In this document: one piece after another, positions 1 to 9,215 of the stretch
Layout: the number at the start of each line of letters is the position of its first letter
How positions within the stretch are numbered: the first letter of the stretch is position 1
NCBI RefSeq assembly: GCF_001307195.1
Contig: NZ_CP012808.1
Span: 2,418,001-2,482,000, forward strand
DNA from: Acinetobacter equi
Lineage (GTDB): Bacteria; Pseudomonadota; Gammaproteobacteria; Pseudomonadales; Moraxellaceae
Direction: 5' to 3'
DNA: 64,000 bases
Translations under genes and position numbers: made by a program
Notes under the pieces: model-generated
What the model saw: only the letters and a program-made list of their open reading frames with translations
What the model was told of the DNA's origin: nothing
Database searches by the model: none

Positions 1-1092
1 CGCATCAAAAGCTAACCCAAAAATAAACCTTGTTTTTTCAATAGCTTCTTGATTTATCCAACGTAGATCTAGACCAAAGTAGTGACGTTCAAAATCAATA
101 ACACCACCTGAATGATTACTTGCCAATTGACTCATTTTAGGAATAGATTGATATTGAGTAACTGAGCGCTGTCCCAAATACAACATACTATAGAGTTCAT
201 TTTGATCATCTAATGGTTTATTCCAGGTAACTCCAGTTTGGGTTTGTTCTATTTTTTTACGTGCATTATAGAGCTGAACATTATTCGCGACTTGTTTAGA
301 GTTTTCTTTCCAAGCTGCACGTGTTAATCCACCTGGATCATCAGCTTGAATATCTACATGATTGATTATCCAATTAACTTCACTACCATTCTCTAAATTC
401 CATGTAAGTTTACTATTGTTGAGTTTTTTTTGTGCTGTACTATGATCTCTAAAGCCATGAGTATCAAAATAAGAACTGCTAATAATATAACTTGGCTCAC
501 TTGAATTTGTGGTTCCCCCTTGTAAAATTAAATTAGCTTGTCCTTTTTGATGGCTACCACCTGCATAATCTAATCGAATAGAGTCCTGACCTTCACCTTT
601 TCTTGTTGTTGTTAAAATAGTACCACCTGATGAATTACCATATAAGGAAGAGAATGCTCCTCCTAAAATTTCAATATGGCTTAAACTATTTAAATCAATA
701 TTTGATGTTTGACCTTGACCATCTGGCATAGTTGCTGGAATTCCATCTACATATAAACGAATTCCGCGTATGCCAAATGTTGATCGAGCACCAAAACCAC
801 GCATGGACATTTGTAAATCTTGTGCATAATTTTCTCTGTTATTTACCTGAAGACCTGGTACACCTTTTAAAGTTTCAGATAAATTTACATTCATATTATT
901 TTGTACGAAAGGTTGCTCTACATAAAAAATAGAAGCTGGTGTACTTAAAATATCTTTGTCAAGATGAAAAGCTTGTAGAACAATCGTATCTAATTGATGG
1001 ACTTCTTGTGAAGAAGATTCAGCATGACTACTTTGAAATATAAATAGACCTAAACAAATCACGGATAGTCTTACTGGAATGTTTTTATGCAT
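1..1092 (-). CDS. pqqU: PqqU/YncD-type TonB-dependent receptor (partial, C-terminus beyond left edge)
   Basis: This is an outer-membrane, TonB-driven receptor, open to the left edge, so only the first ~364 residues are present. The start at 1092 has an AGGAG ribosome site 8 nt upstream. A signal peptide ends near SSHA (residue ~24), followed by a TonB-box-like DTIVL. The plug domain then contains GVPGLQV, NRENYAQDLQ, RGFGARSTFGIRG, LYVDGIPATMPDGQGQTSN and SSLYGNSSGG. From memory, these closely match E. coli YncD (PqqU), which imports pyrroloquinoline quinone (PQQ). The gene lies 147 nt downstream of gcd on the same strand. Gcd needs PQQ, which supports the assignment. A hairpin between the two genes may lower read-through. 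The substrate is inferred from homology and context. Confidence 0.85.
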   Translation of the reverse strand, partial: MHKNIPVRLSVICLGLFIFQSSHAESSSQEVHQLDTIVLQAFHLDKDILSTPASIFYVEQPFVQNNMNVNLSETLKGVPGLQVNNRENYAQDLQMSMRGFGARSTFGIRGIRLYVDGIPATMPDGQGQTSNIDLNSLSHIEILGGAFSSLYGNSSGGTILTTTRKGEGQDSIRLDYAGGSHQKGQANLILQGGTTNSSEPSYIISSSYFDTHGFRDHSTAQKKLNNSKLTWNLENGSEVNWIINHVDIQADDPGGLTRAAWKENSKQVANNVQLYNARKKIEQTQTGVTWNKPLDDQNELYSMLYLGQRSVTQYQSIPKMSQLASNHSGGVIDFERHYFGLDLRWINQEAIEKTRFIFGLAFDA

Positions 1093-1205
1093 TATTTATA
1101 CTCCTATTTAATATTTTTGATATAAAAAATGATGTATTAATGATGAGAGTTCCTCTAAATTTATTTTCAAATATAAATTGAACTCGAAATTAATATTCAA
1201 ATTGA

Positions 1206-1232
1206 AGAGCGAATAAGCATACTTACTCGCTC
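1206..1232 (-). terminator. Hairpin between gcd and pqqU
   Basis: On the minus strand, just after the gcd stop, GAGCGAGTAAG pairs with CTTATTCGCTC around a three-base loop. The following bases are only weakly U-rich (TTCAATTTG). This could be a partial terminator or a 3'-end stability hairpin that lets some transcripts continue into the receptor gene. Confidence 0.5.
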
Positions 1233-1239
1233 TGCACGT

Positions 1240-3660
1240 TTAATGTTCTAATGTGTAGGCAATAATATAATCACCCGGTTTTGTTTGAAGCATTGTGTGT
1301 CCACCTGCTGCAATCACCACAAATTGTTTATTTGACTTTGGTGATACATATGTCATTGGTGTTGCATTTGGTGCAGCGAGTAAACGATCTTTCCAAATCA
1401 CTTTGCCTGTTTTAGCATCAAAAGCACGGAATGCTTCTTCAGAGGCTGCACCCATAAAGACTAATCCGCTGCGTGTTACTAAACTACCACCTGCAATTTG
1501 AGTTCCTAAAGGAATATCTAAATGACTCTTAATGCCTAATGGTCCAGTATCATGTGATGTGCCTATGCGTGCATTCCAAATGATTTTATTGGTTTGTAAA
1601 TCAACCGCTGCTAATTGACCATAAGGTGGTGCTGTACATGGTGCATTTAATGGAGATAAGAATGGCGCAATAGATGCAGCATAATCTAAACCTGCTTGAG
1701 CTACAGCTCCACCAACATCTTCACCACGACCTGTATCAGGATGAATACCCATTTTATTTGCTTGTTGACGTGGAATTAAATAGTTATACATCGCTAAACG
1801 AGCATAAGGAATGTAAGCAATTTGACGTTCAGGATCGACCGTTAATCCTCCCCAGTTTTGCCCACCTAATGAACCAGGTAATTGAATATAAGGCGTCACA
1901 TCTGGTGGTGTCATTGAGCCATCAAAACGTGCTTGCTTAAATTTAATACGGCAATACATTTCATCAAGTGGTGTAACACCCCACATATTGCTTTCACCAA
2001 ATACTCCCCAACGATTATTTTCAGGATTTACAGCACTACGTAAACCATCAAATTGAGGCATTTCTGTTGAATATGGCTGTGTTTTGGCAAGTTTTGGATC
2101 AAGCCCACCTTGAGGTACAGCAACTTCTTCTACTTTTTTAACTGGTTTTCCTGTTATGCGATCAAGTACATAAATTTGACCACGTTTAGAACCTAGCACC
2201 ATACTTGGTACATTTTGACCATTTAAAGTGAGGTCAACTAGAGTCGGCTGAGAACCATTATCATAATCCCAAAGATCATGATGCGTTGTTTGGAAATGCC
2301 AATCTAACTTACCAGTTTCGGCATTAATAGCAAAAACACCACTTGAATATTTTTCATCAGCTTCTGTACGATGCGTACCGAAGTAATCAGGTGTTGCATT
2401 ACCAATTGGCAAATAAACAAGTCCAAGCTTTTCATCTGCAGAAATCGGTCCCCATGAGTTTGCTGTACCACGTGTGTAGTGATTATCACCAGTTGGCTCG
2501 CTTTGATCATCAGGATTTGCATAATCAAATGCCCACGCAAACTTACCAGTTACAGCATTAAAACCACGAATTACACCCGCAGGTTCTTGAACAGATTGTC
2601 CATCACTCACCCATCCACCAAGAACAACATTACCCCTCACTACCTGTGGTGCTGAACTTACGTAATAATAACCAGGAATAACTTTCCCCATACCACGTTT
2701 AAGATCAACTACACCATTTTGACCAAAATCAGAACAAGCTTTTCCTGTTTTTGCATCAATAGCAATTAAACGAGCATCAACAGTTGCCGTAAAGATACGC
2801 TCTGAACACTCTGCATTGGCTGCAAGTTCAGGTGCTTTATAGTAAGCAACACCACGACAAGCTGCAGAACCTGTCACCCCTTTTAAGTTCGGTTTTGAGT
2901 AGTAACGCCATTTTTCCTGACCTGTTTCAGCATCTAAAGCAATAATGTCATTACGTGCAGAACATAAATAGAGAGAATCATCTACTTTTAAAGGTGTAAC
3001 TTCTAAACGTCTCGTTTTTTGACCTTTTGGAACTGGGTAATCTCCAGTTCTATACATCCACGCAACTTTTAATTTATTAACATTTTCGGGTGTAATTTGA
3101 GTTAGTTTAGAATATTTAGTTCCTGCTTTATCATTACCATAATCAACCCAATCTTGATCTTCTTTTTCATCAGGTAATTTATTTTTTACATCTGGAAACT
3201 GATCCTTACTTACATATTTTGCTGGATCGCCGTTAATAAAACCAATAATGGCAATAACAATTAGGGATAAGCTAAAACCAGCAGTGGCAACACGACCAAT
3301 TTTTTTTGCATTTGGTCCATTATTGTAATGTTGACGCACCATGGGCAATAAAAGCAATACACCAAGACCAAATGGTAGAGCTAGACGACCTAAATAAATC
3401 CAAAAATCGATTTCAGTTTGTAAAAGTGTCCAAACCAAAGTGAGTAATAAATAGATTGAATAAGTCCAAATAACTAATGTACTTCTCCGCCATAAGAAGA
3501 AACCACTTAAGGTAATTAAAAAACCTGCTATTACAAAATATGGTGAACCAGATAGCATAACCAACTGTATGCCACCAATTAACATGGCTAAGCCAAATAC
3601 CACGTAAATGACTGCAACTAAATAGGCTATTTTTGAGGGAGATCGTAGATTATCATTCAT
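1240..3660 (-). CDS. gcd: Membrane-bound PQQ-dependent glucose dehydrogenase
   Basis: This quinoprotein oxidises D-glucose and other aldoses to lactones in the periplasm and passes electrons to ubiquinone. At 806 residues it matches the usual ~800. Residues ~10-145 hold five hydrophobic helices typical of the mGDH membrane anchor. The rest is an eight-bladed PQQ propeller with repeated W-motif blades (for example ALDAETGQEKW, AIDAKTGKACSDFG, FDAKTGKVIW). HHDLWDYD carries the conserved active-site Asp region. The start at 3660 has AAAGG 6 nt upstream. The downstream pqqU-like receptor may supply PQQ. The product acids could feed the sugar-acid genes at 9.7-13.1 kb, but that link is inference. 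Confidence 0.95.
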   Translation of the reverse strand: MNDNLRSPSKIAYLVAVIYVVFGLAMLIGGIQLVMLSGSPYFVIAGFLITLSGFFLWRRSTLVIWTYSIYLLLTLVWTLLQTEIDFWIYLGRLALPFGLGVLLLLPMVRQHYNNGPNAKKIGRVATAGFSLSLIVIAIIGFINGDPAKYVSKDQFPDVKNKLPDEKEDQDWVDYGNDKAGTKYSKLTQITPENVNKLKVAWMYRTGDYPVPKGQKTRRLEVTPLKVDDSLYLCSARNDIIALDAETGQEKWRYYSKPNLKGVTGSAACRGVAYYKAPELAANAECSERIFTATVDARLIAIDAKTGKACSDFGQNGVVDLKRGMGKVIPGYYYVSSAPQVVRGNVVLGGWVSDGQSVQEPAGVIRGFNAVTGKFAWAFDYANPDDQSEPTGDNHYTRGTANSWGPISADEKLGLVYLPIGNATPDYFGTHRTEADEKYSSGVFAINAETGKLDWHFQTTHHDLWDYDNGSQPTLVDLTLNGQNVPSMVLGSKRGQIYVLDRITGKPVKKVEEVAVPQGGLDPKLAKTQPYSTEMPQFDGLRSAVNPENNRWGVFGESNMWGVTPLDEMYCRIKFKQARFDGSMTPPDVTPYIQLPGSLGGQNWGGLTVDPERQIAYIPYARLAMYNYLIPRQQANKMGIHPDTGRGEDVGGAVAQAGLDYAASIAPFLSPLNAPCTAPPYGQLAAVDLQTNKIIWNARIGTSHDTGPLGIKSHLDIPLGTQIAGGSLVTRSGLVFMGAASEEAFRAFDAKTGKVIWKDRLLAAPNATPMTYVSPKSNKQFVVIAAGGHTMLQTKPGDYIIAYTLEH

Positions 3661-4080
3661 ATTGTACCTTTTATTTAATAAATATTTTTAATTTAAAAAT
3701 AAGATTAGATGTATTTAAAAATAAACAAATAATACATTTTTTATTATATTAGTATAATAGTTCACAAAATTATATTGTTTGAGAGAAATCTATTTTTATT
3801 ACTTTATTTATTGAAAGATCAGGAACTTTTTTTATATTATTAGTTTACATTTCAACTAATAATATGATTCTCTTATCAGCGATAAAAAACAGTAAGCTTA
3901 TTAAAAATAATATTATTACAAACACTTGTTTTACAAAGGTTTTATTTGGAATAAATAAACTAAAAAAATCAGATAAATACATATTAAACTATTAATATTT
4001 TTTAAAAGACAATATTTTTTATGCCTTTAAAACACATATTTTATTGAAATATCAAGAAACAAATATTTTTTATTTTGATG
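3661..4080. other. AT-rich intergenic region upstream of gcd
   Basis: About 420 nt of very AT-rich sequence separates the gcd start from the pqiC terminator. No ORF with a ribosome site was seen on either strand. Several TATAAT-like hexamers lie on the minus strand around 3750-3760 and could serve gcd. No clear matching -35 box was found. Confidence 0.4.
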
Positions 4081-4081
4081 A

Positions 4082-4124
4082 AAAAATATCGCTAATAAGT
4101 AAAAACCGTATTAGCGATATTTTT
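4082..4124 (-). terminator. Terminator of the pqi operon
   Basis: The arms 4082-4097 and 4109-4124 form a perfect inverted repeat (ATATCGCTAATA / TATTAGCGATAT, extended by A and T runs). Reading the minus strand from the pqiC stop, the stem is followed by a T run, so it is a good rho-independent terminator just downstream of pqiC. Confidence 0.85.
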
Positions 4125-4137
4125 AAGTTAATTTAAA

Positions 4138-4872
4138 TTATGAGCACAATATACCTTGAATTGTAGGCTTTTTATTTGCATCCATAGCAATAGTTGTGCC
4201 AGCAATCGCATCAATCACCTTGTTCAGTGATTCTTGATAAGTACTCACAATATTTAGATAGCGATCAGCTTGACCTTTGACTTGATTTTTAAAAGCCATA
4301 CGACAATTCAATTGATGATAATAATTTTTTTCAGTCTCTGTTGTCGTCTGTACTCCATGGCGTTTAACCACCCATGATGCCATCACTTCAATGTCTGTTA
4401 CCGATTGATCTGCTTTTTCTACAATATCAAATCGTGAAAATTCAGTTGCTATCGTATAAGTTGTTTCCCCACCAGTTAGACCCGTATTATAAACATCGAT
4501 TGCACCTAATTTTTGTTGTAAACCTGCCGACAACCCACTTTGTAATTCATTACTTAAACTTGAACTCCAGCGTTGATTATCTAACATATAAGTTTGACCA
4601 TTTGAGTTTTGTATAACCAATAATGGTGTATCTAATCTTGCTGGTATTCCTACAGGAACTACTTCAATAAGTTTAATATTCGAACTCACTAAAGGTGTAA
4701 TCTGTGGCGTTAATGTATAGAAATTTGGAGAAACAGATCGATAACAACCTGTTAATCCAATACTCACACCGACAACAGCAATAAAGCACTGAAGCTTACA
4801 TTGCTTTAATGATCGAAGACTTTTAGCAAAAGTATGCATATGAAGACTTTTTAATTTAGTTTTGTTTTGCAT
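4138..4872 (-). CDS. pqiC: PqiC-type ABC transport auxiliary lipoprotein
   Basis: This is a periplasm-facing outer-membrane lipoprotein that partners PqiB in envelope lipid transport. The sequence has a hydrophobic signal followed by lipobox LTGC, then FYTLTP, a hallmark of the ABC-auxiliary/DUF330 family. The open frame begins further upstream. The ATG at 4872 has an ideal GGAGG 6 nt before it, giving 244 residues. An internal ATG at 4839 would give a more ordinary signal length. It overlaps the end of pqiB by 17 nt, so translation is probably coupled. It is the last gene of pqiA1-pqiA2-pqiB-pqiC and is followed by a strong terminator. Confidence 0.85.
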   Translation of the reverse strand: MQNKTKLKSLHMHTFAKSLRSLKQCKLQCFIAVVGVSIGLTGCYRSVSPNFYTLTPQITPLVSSNIKLIEVVPVGIPARLDTPLLVIQNSNGQTYMLDNQRWSSSLSNELQSGLSAGLQQKLGAIDVYNTGLTGGETTYTIATEFSRFDIVEKADQSVTDIEVMASWVVKRHGVQTTTETEKNYYHQLNCRMAFKNQVKGQADRYLNIVSTYQESLNKVIDAIAGTTIAMDANKKPTIQGILCS

Positions 4873-6541
4873 TTTTTGCCTCCGGTTTTTTCCCACGAAT
4901 TAATGATTCAGGATGTTGTTCAATATAATCTGCCATTAATTGTACCGAAGAGGCAGCACGTGTCATTTGTTGTACAGCACGACGTATATCTTGCTGCATT
5001 GGTGAATCACTCAATAAAATTGACTCTGCTGAACGTAGGGTTTTACGAGCTTCATCTAAAGTTAACTGCATTTCTGGTGCGACTTTCCCATCAAACTGTT
5101 TAATTAACTGATCAGTTGAATTTACAGCTTTATTAATACTATTTAATGTCTTACGAACATCACCACCAATTTCTTCTAATGGAAACTTACTTAATTTATC
5201 TGCAATGGCTGAAACTTGAGATTGTAAGTTGCTTAACTCTGGAGGCATAGTTGGTATTTCAACAGCACCTGTTGATAACACTTTTAATGAACCATTTGTT
5301 GCTTTTTGGAATTTATCAAAAGCAATATAATTTTGACCTGTTAATAGACTTCCTGTACGCATTTGTGCACGTAAACCATGCTCAATAAATGATTTAAAAA
5401 TACGTCCAGTTGGTTTTAATTCGGAACCATCTGCAATACGAGATGGATAAATGATCGCCTCTACTCTCATACGCATTTGTGTATGATTATGACTAAACTC
5501 TGCATTAATTGAAGTTACTTCACCAATATCAATACCCATAAAGTCAATTGGTGCACCAATAGATAATCCTCTTAAAGATTGATCAAAATACATCACAATT
5601 GGATAAGCCTGACCATCTGGATTTTTAAGTGCTTCAGCTTGTGAGTCCCAAAGTGTAAAGTTACTTCTATTTCTTGCCGCAGGAGCTTGCTTAGAATGTT
5701 CTGGATAACCAAATGCAATCCCACCAGCTACAATACTTGCCAATGATTCTGTTTGTAAATTAAATCCTGATGCATTTAAGCTGACATCTATACCACTTGC
5801 TTGCCAGAACCGTGCATTTGTTGTAACAAACTTATCATATGGTGATTGAATAAATACTTGTAATTCTACATTTTGACCATCATTAGATAGCTTATAAGAA
5901 GTCACTTGACCAACATTAATTCGACGATAATAAATAGGTGAACCAATATCAAGTGAACCTAAATCATGTGCTTTTAAGAAAAATTCTTTTCCTGGTATAT
6001 CTGATGCAACAACTGGTGGAAACTCCAACCCAGTAAACGTTGTTTGTTTTTCAGCAGATTTCCCACCTTCAACTTCAATATATGAGCCTGAAAGCAACGT
6101 ATCAATTCCAGAAACTCCACTCGTTCCAATACGAGGGCGAACTACCCAAAACTTAGAATCATTTGATGCAAAATTACTAGCATCTCTAGTTAATTCAATT
6201 TCAACAATAACATGAGATAAGTCATCAGAAAGTTTAATTTTTCTGACTAAACCAATATTAACTTGCCTAAATTGAACTGTTGTTTTTCCTGCTACTAAGC
6301 CTTCGGCAGATCTGAATGAGACATTAATCGTTGGTCCAACATTTAAAAAAGCCTTAATGGCAAGTGATACAGCAATTAGCAATGCAACAATAGGAATTAA
6401 CCAAATAAGAGATGGTTTCCATTTTTCCTTTTTGATTTTTACATCATGTAAATTTTGATTGCTAACCTGCTTCATGTCATGATCAGGCTTATTCAAATCT
6501 GAATTTTCATTCGATGTTGTATTTTCAGACATATCCATCAT
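4856..6541 (-). CDS. pqiB: PqiB, MCE-domain intermembrane transport protein
   Basis: This inner-membrane-anchored protein has one N-terminal transmembrane helix (residues ~43-67, PSLIWLIPIVALLIAVSLAI) and three MCE/MlaD domains. Each MCE domain shows the family signature of a G-L-x-x-G-x-x-V/P-x-x-x-x-x-x-x-I/V-G stretch (near FRSAEGLVAGKTTVQFRQVNIG, HDLGSLDIGSPIYYRRINVG and LRGLSIGAPIDFMGIDIG). The C-terminal ~120 residues are helical and coiled-coil-like, the part that forms the PqiB needle in E. coli. Its 561 residues compare with 546 in E. coli. The start lies 2 nt after the stop of pqiA2. It is thought to carry lipid between the inner and outer membranes. Confidence 0.93.
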   Translation of the reverse strand: MMDMSENTTSNENSDLNKPDHDMKQVSNQNLHDVKIKKEKWKPSLIWLIPIVALLIAVSLAIKAFLNVGPTINVSFRSAEGLVAGKTTVQFRQVNIGLVRKIKLSDDLSHVIVEIELTRDASNFASNDSKFWVVRPRIGTSGVSGIDTLLSGSYIEVEGGKSAEKQTTFTGLEFPPVVASDIPGKEFFLKAHDLGSLDIGSPIYYRRINVGQVTSYKLSNDGQNVELQVFIQSPYDKFVTTNARFWQASGIDVSLNASGFNLQTESLASIVAGGIAFGYPEHSKQAPAARNRSNFTLWDSQAEALKNPDGQAYPIVMYFDQSLRGLSIGAPIDFMGIDIGEVTSINAEFSHNHTQMRMRVEAIIYPSRIADGSELKPTGRIFKSFIEHGLRAQMRTGSLLTGQNYIAFDKFQKATNGSLKVLSTGAVEIPTMPPELSNLQSQVSAIADKLSKFPLEEIGGDVRKTLNSINKAVNSTDQLIKQFDGKVAPEMQLTLDEARKTLRSAESILLSDSPMQQDIRRAVQQMTRAASSVQLMADYIEQHPESLIRGKKPEAKNAKQN

Positions 6542-6543
6542 TC

Positions 6544-7299
6544 TTATTGGTGAGTATTTAATGAGTGTGGAACTAAAGGATGATCCAATGATCCGCTCTG
6601 TTTTTTACTATTTTCTAATGCTACGAAATAGTTGTCCCAAATAATTTTTGGGTCAAAACTTAGCGAAGCAAAAAGAGTAAGTACAACAACAGCAGCAAAA
6701 GCGACTGCTCCTGGTCCTGCAAATATGGTTGCTAAAGATTGAATTTGGATTAATGCTGTCAATAATGACACAACAAACACATCAATCATTGACCATCTTC
6801 CAACCATTTCAACAATACGATATAGCTTTGTACAAATTGCTGGAGAAAATTGTATACGCTGTGTGGTTTGGAAATGAACAACCATTAGTAAGAAAAATAA
6901 AATAATGAGCTTTAACAATGGAATAAAAATACTAGCACAAAAGATTACTGTTGCAACAAGATAGTCTCCGCTTTGCCAGAAATAAATCACACCTGTCAAG
7001 ATCGTATCTTCCTGATCCCCAAATAAAGATTCAGTTATCGTCATAGGTAATATATTTGCAGGGATATACAAAATACTTGCTGCAAGCACTAAAGCTAAAG
7101 TCTTTGACAGACTATTTGGTTTTCTTCGATGTAATAATGTATGACATCTTTCACAGCGAATAGTTATATCTATATTTGATTGGGCAGTTTTAGGAAGATG
7201 ATTTAACACTCCACAACATGAGCAAATTCTGAGTGATAAATCCTGTGCTCTTACAAATATTTGGTTTTGACCGATTGGTATGCCTTTTTGCTTTTTCAT
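6544..7299 (-). CDS. pqiA: PqiA family membrane protein, second half
   Basis: This integral inner-membrane protein corresponds to the C-terminal PqiA domain of the single E. coli protein. It begins with a zinc-ribbon-like pair CSCCG ... CERCH (residues ~29-56), followed by four hydrophobic helices. The open frame extends to a GTG at 7308. The ATG at 7299 overlaps the TGA of the preceding gene as ATGA, the usual coupled start, so 251 residues are annotated. Together with the upstream half it should form the membrane partner of PqiB. Confidence 0.85.
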   Translation of the reverse strand: MKKQKGIPIGQNQIFVRAQDLSLRICSCCGVLNHLPKTAQSNIDITIRCERCHTLLHRRKPNSLSKTLALVLAASILYIPANILPMTITESLFGDQEDTILTGVIYFWQSGDYLVATVIFCASIFIPLLKLIILFFLLMVVHFQTTQRIQFSPAICTKLYRIVEMVGRWSMIDVFVVSLLTALIQIQSLATIFAGPGAVAFAAVVVLTLFASLSFDPKIIWDNYFVALENSKKQSGSLDHPLVPHSLNTHQ

Positions 7300-7955
7300 A
7301 TTAAACACCGATCAATTTCATCCCAAATACTTTGTAATTTTACAGAAGTAATCATGATCATTAAAATACTTAAAACTGCAAAAGCCCATAAAGCAATTCC
7401 AGGAATGACAACAACCATTCCCACAAGTTTTACGAGCGTCACTAAAACACCTATTAAAAAAACTTCAATCATTGCCCAAATTCGGAATGATGACAATAAA
7501 CGCATTGCCTGAACTAAAAATTTTGGACGTTTTTTTCGAAGGGAGACTGGATACAAAATGTAAAACAACAATAATATATTAATTAAAGGCATAATAAATG
7601 TTGTAATAAAAATTAGAGTTCCTACAAAAAATCGATCAATTTGAAACATGGCGATAACAGCGCCAATTAATGAAGTTTCTGAATGATTACCTTGCAATTC
7701 AACACTTACAATCGGGTAGCAATTTGCAATAATAAATACAATAAAGGCAGTACAAACTAAAGCTAATAGTTTTTTTAATGATTTAGTTTGTTGATAAAGT
7801 TCTCCACCACAGCATGGGCATAAAGCTTTTTCGCCTTTTTGAAGTGGTGTTTTTTTAGAAATGGTATCACACTCATCACATCCAATTAAATTTGAAGTGG
7901 AAATCAAATCTCTTTTTTTTATGAGTGACATACTTACATCTGACCTATCATGCAT
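7296..7955 (-). CDS. pqiA: PqiA family membrane protein, first half
   Basis: This protein corresponds to the N-terminal PqiA domain. It has two zinc-ribbon knuckles (CDECD at ~25-29, CPCCG at ~46-50) followed by four membrane helices (~65-85, ~105-135, ~165-185, ~190-210). E. coli PqiA is one chain of about 417 residues with two such domains. Here two ORFs of 219 and 251 residues overlap by ATGA. The start at 7955 has AAAGG 9 nt upstream; an ATG at 7931 is an alternative. It is first in the pqiA1-pqiA2-pqiB-pqiC operon. Confidence 0.85.
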   Translation of the reverse strand: MHDRSDVSMSLIKKRDLISTSNLIGCDECDTISKKTPLQKGEKALCPCCGGELYQQTKSLKKLLALVCTAFIVFIIANCYPIVSVELQGNHSETSLIGAVIAMFQIDRFFVGTLIFITTFIMPLINILLLFYILYPVSLRKKRPKFLVQAMRLLSSFRIWAMIEVFLIGVLVTLVKLVGMVVVIPGIALWAFAVLSILMIMITSVKLQSIWDEIDRCLI

Positions 7956-8248
7956 TTAGCTAAACCTTTATTTTGTAATTAATAATATACCAAAACATAT
8001 GATGGTTTATTAGAGAATATAATAAGCTAATATTGAGGATATAAGTTAGAAAAATAAGAATAAGTCATGCATGAATAGGGCTGTTCCTCATTGAATCTAT
8101 ATATTCAATATACATAATATTACATCAATAATAGCAGTTTAATATTTGAATGAATATTAACAAAAAACAATCAATTTCAAGTAAAAATAATCAATAATTT
8201 CAAAAATATTTTGATAAAATTCACTTTGTTTAGATTAAAAATAATTCA

Positions 8249-8932
8249 ATGAAAAGAATAGTTATCTCCTTATCTTTATTGATGAGTGTTCCAGCTCAAG
8301 CAATGTATTTTTCTTCTTATATTTATGAAATGAGTTCAAAAGAAGATTTTATTTCAAAATATATTACAAATGATACAGAGACTAGAAATCTCTATAATAT
8401 CCATGCATATGCAATTGAAAAGCCAAGTAATACAAATGAGGTTAAATTAAACATCTCCGATAAAGAAATTCTTTATGCTCCTTTGCGTAAAATCATTGAT
8501 GCACAAGCAACTGATATTTTTAAAATTTTTTATAGGGGTCCAAAAGATAGTAAAGAAAGATACTACAGAGTCGTTTTTACAGAAACACCATTAACTACAT
8601 TTGGAAAAAATGAACAACAGCGTTCATCAACTTATTTACCTTCTATTTCTCTAAGTACTATTTTAATTGTTCGCCCTAAAAACCAGAAATTTGAATATAA
8701 AATTGATGAAAAATTAGGCATTATCAAAAATACTGGGAATACTTTTTTTAGAGCAATCATACATAATGACTGCCATACTCGTGACGAAGATGCAGATCAT
8801 GTTTATATTTTACCAAATGAAGAATATCAAAATGATTTGATTAAACAACCAAATAAAAATAATATTTTTTTGATTATAGATAAAAAATATATTCCTATTG
8901 TAAATCGATGTGAAATAGAAAAGAGTAATTAA
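8249..8932 (+). CDS. Orphan periplasmic pilus-chaperone-like protein
   Basis: This 227-residue protein has a clear signal peptide (MKRIVISLSLLMSVPAQA). The mature part resembles the N-terminal domain of pilus chaperones of the alternate class: a strand ending EILYAPLRKII, then FKIFYRGPKDSKERYYRV and FTETP. The Tyr-Tyr-Arg-Val plus FTE pattern is typical where PapD-like chaperones have RxxFxxxP. A second half with NTGNTFFRAII could be domain 2. No usher or pilin gene adjoins it; the neighbours are pqiA (divergent) and a gene relic. The family assignment is by pattern only, and it may be a remnant of a lost fimbrial locus. Confidence 0.5.
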   Translation: MKRIVISLSLLMSVPAQAMYFSSYIYEMSSKEDFISKYITNDTETRNLYNIHAYAIEKPSNTNEVKLNISDKEILYAPLRKIIDAQATDIFKIFYRGPKDSKERYYRVVFTETPLTTFGKNEQQRSSTYLPSISLSTILIVRPKNQKFEYKIDEKLGIIKNTGNTFFRAIIHNDCHTRDEDADHVYILPNEEYQNDLIKQPNKNNIFLIIDKKYIPIVNRCEIEKSN

Positions 8933-9023
8933 GAGTAAAAAATGATTTTTAATTAATTTTTATATTATAAAAAATAAAGCAATATATTCTTTAGATAGAA
9001 TATATTGCTCTTTTAAGTTTTAA

Positions 9024-9215
9024 TTATCGGTCAACACCAATCCATAGAGCTTCAACACGTACATCACCTTCTGCACGAACACTACCTAGCCAATCCATTC
9101 CTTCAACTGAAAATAATGAAGCTGGATCATCCATTGGGAAACTTAAACTCAGATTGGTTGAATAAAAATAACCCGATTGTTGTTGATCCCATGGTACGAG
9201 ACTTGTTTTATTTCT
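9024..9215 (-). pseudogene. C-terminal fragment of an unrecognised protein
   Basis: A minus-strand frame runs from just after a TGA near 9229 to a TAA at 9024-9026 with no usable start codon. It would encode about 60 residues including SLVPWDQQQSGYFYSTNLSL and ending EALWIGVDR. Codon use looks protein-like (many G/C third positions compared with the flanks), so it reads as the tail of a decayed gene. I do not recognise the family. The bases upstream (9230-9400) are AT-rich with no continuation in any frame. Confidence 0.4.
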
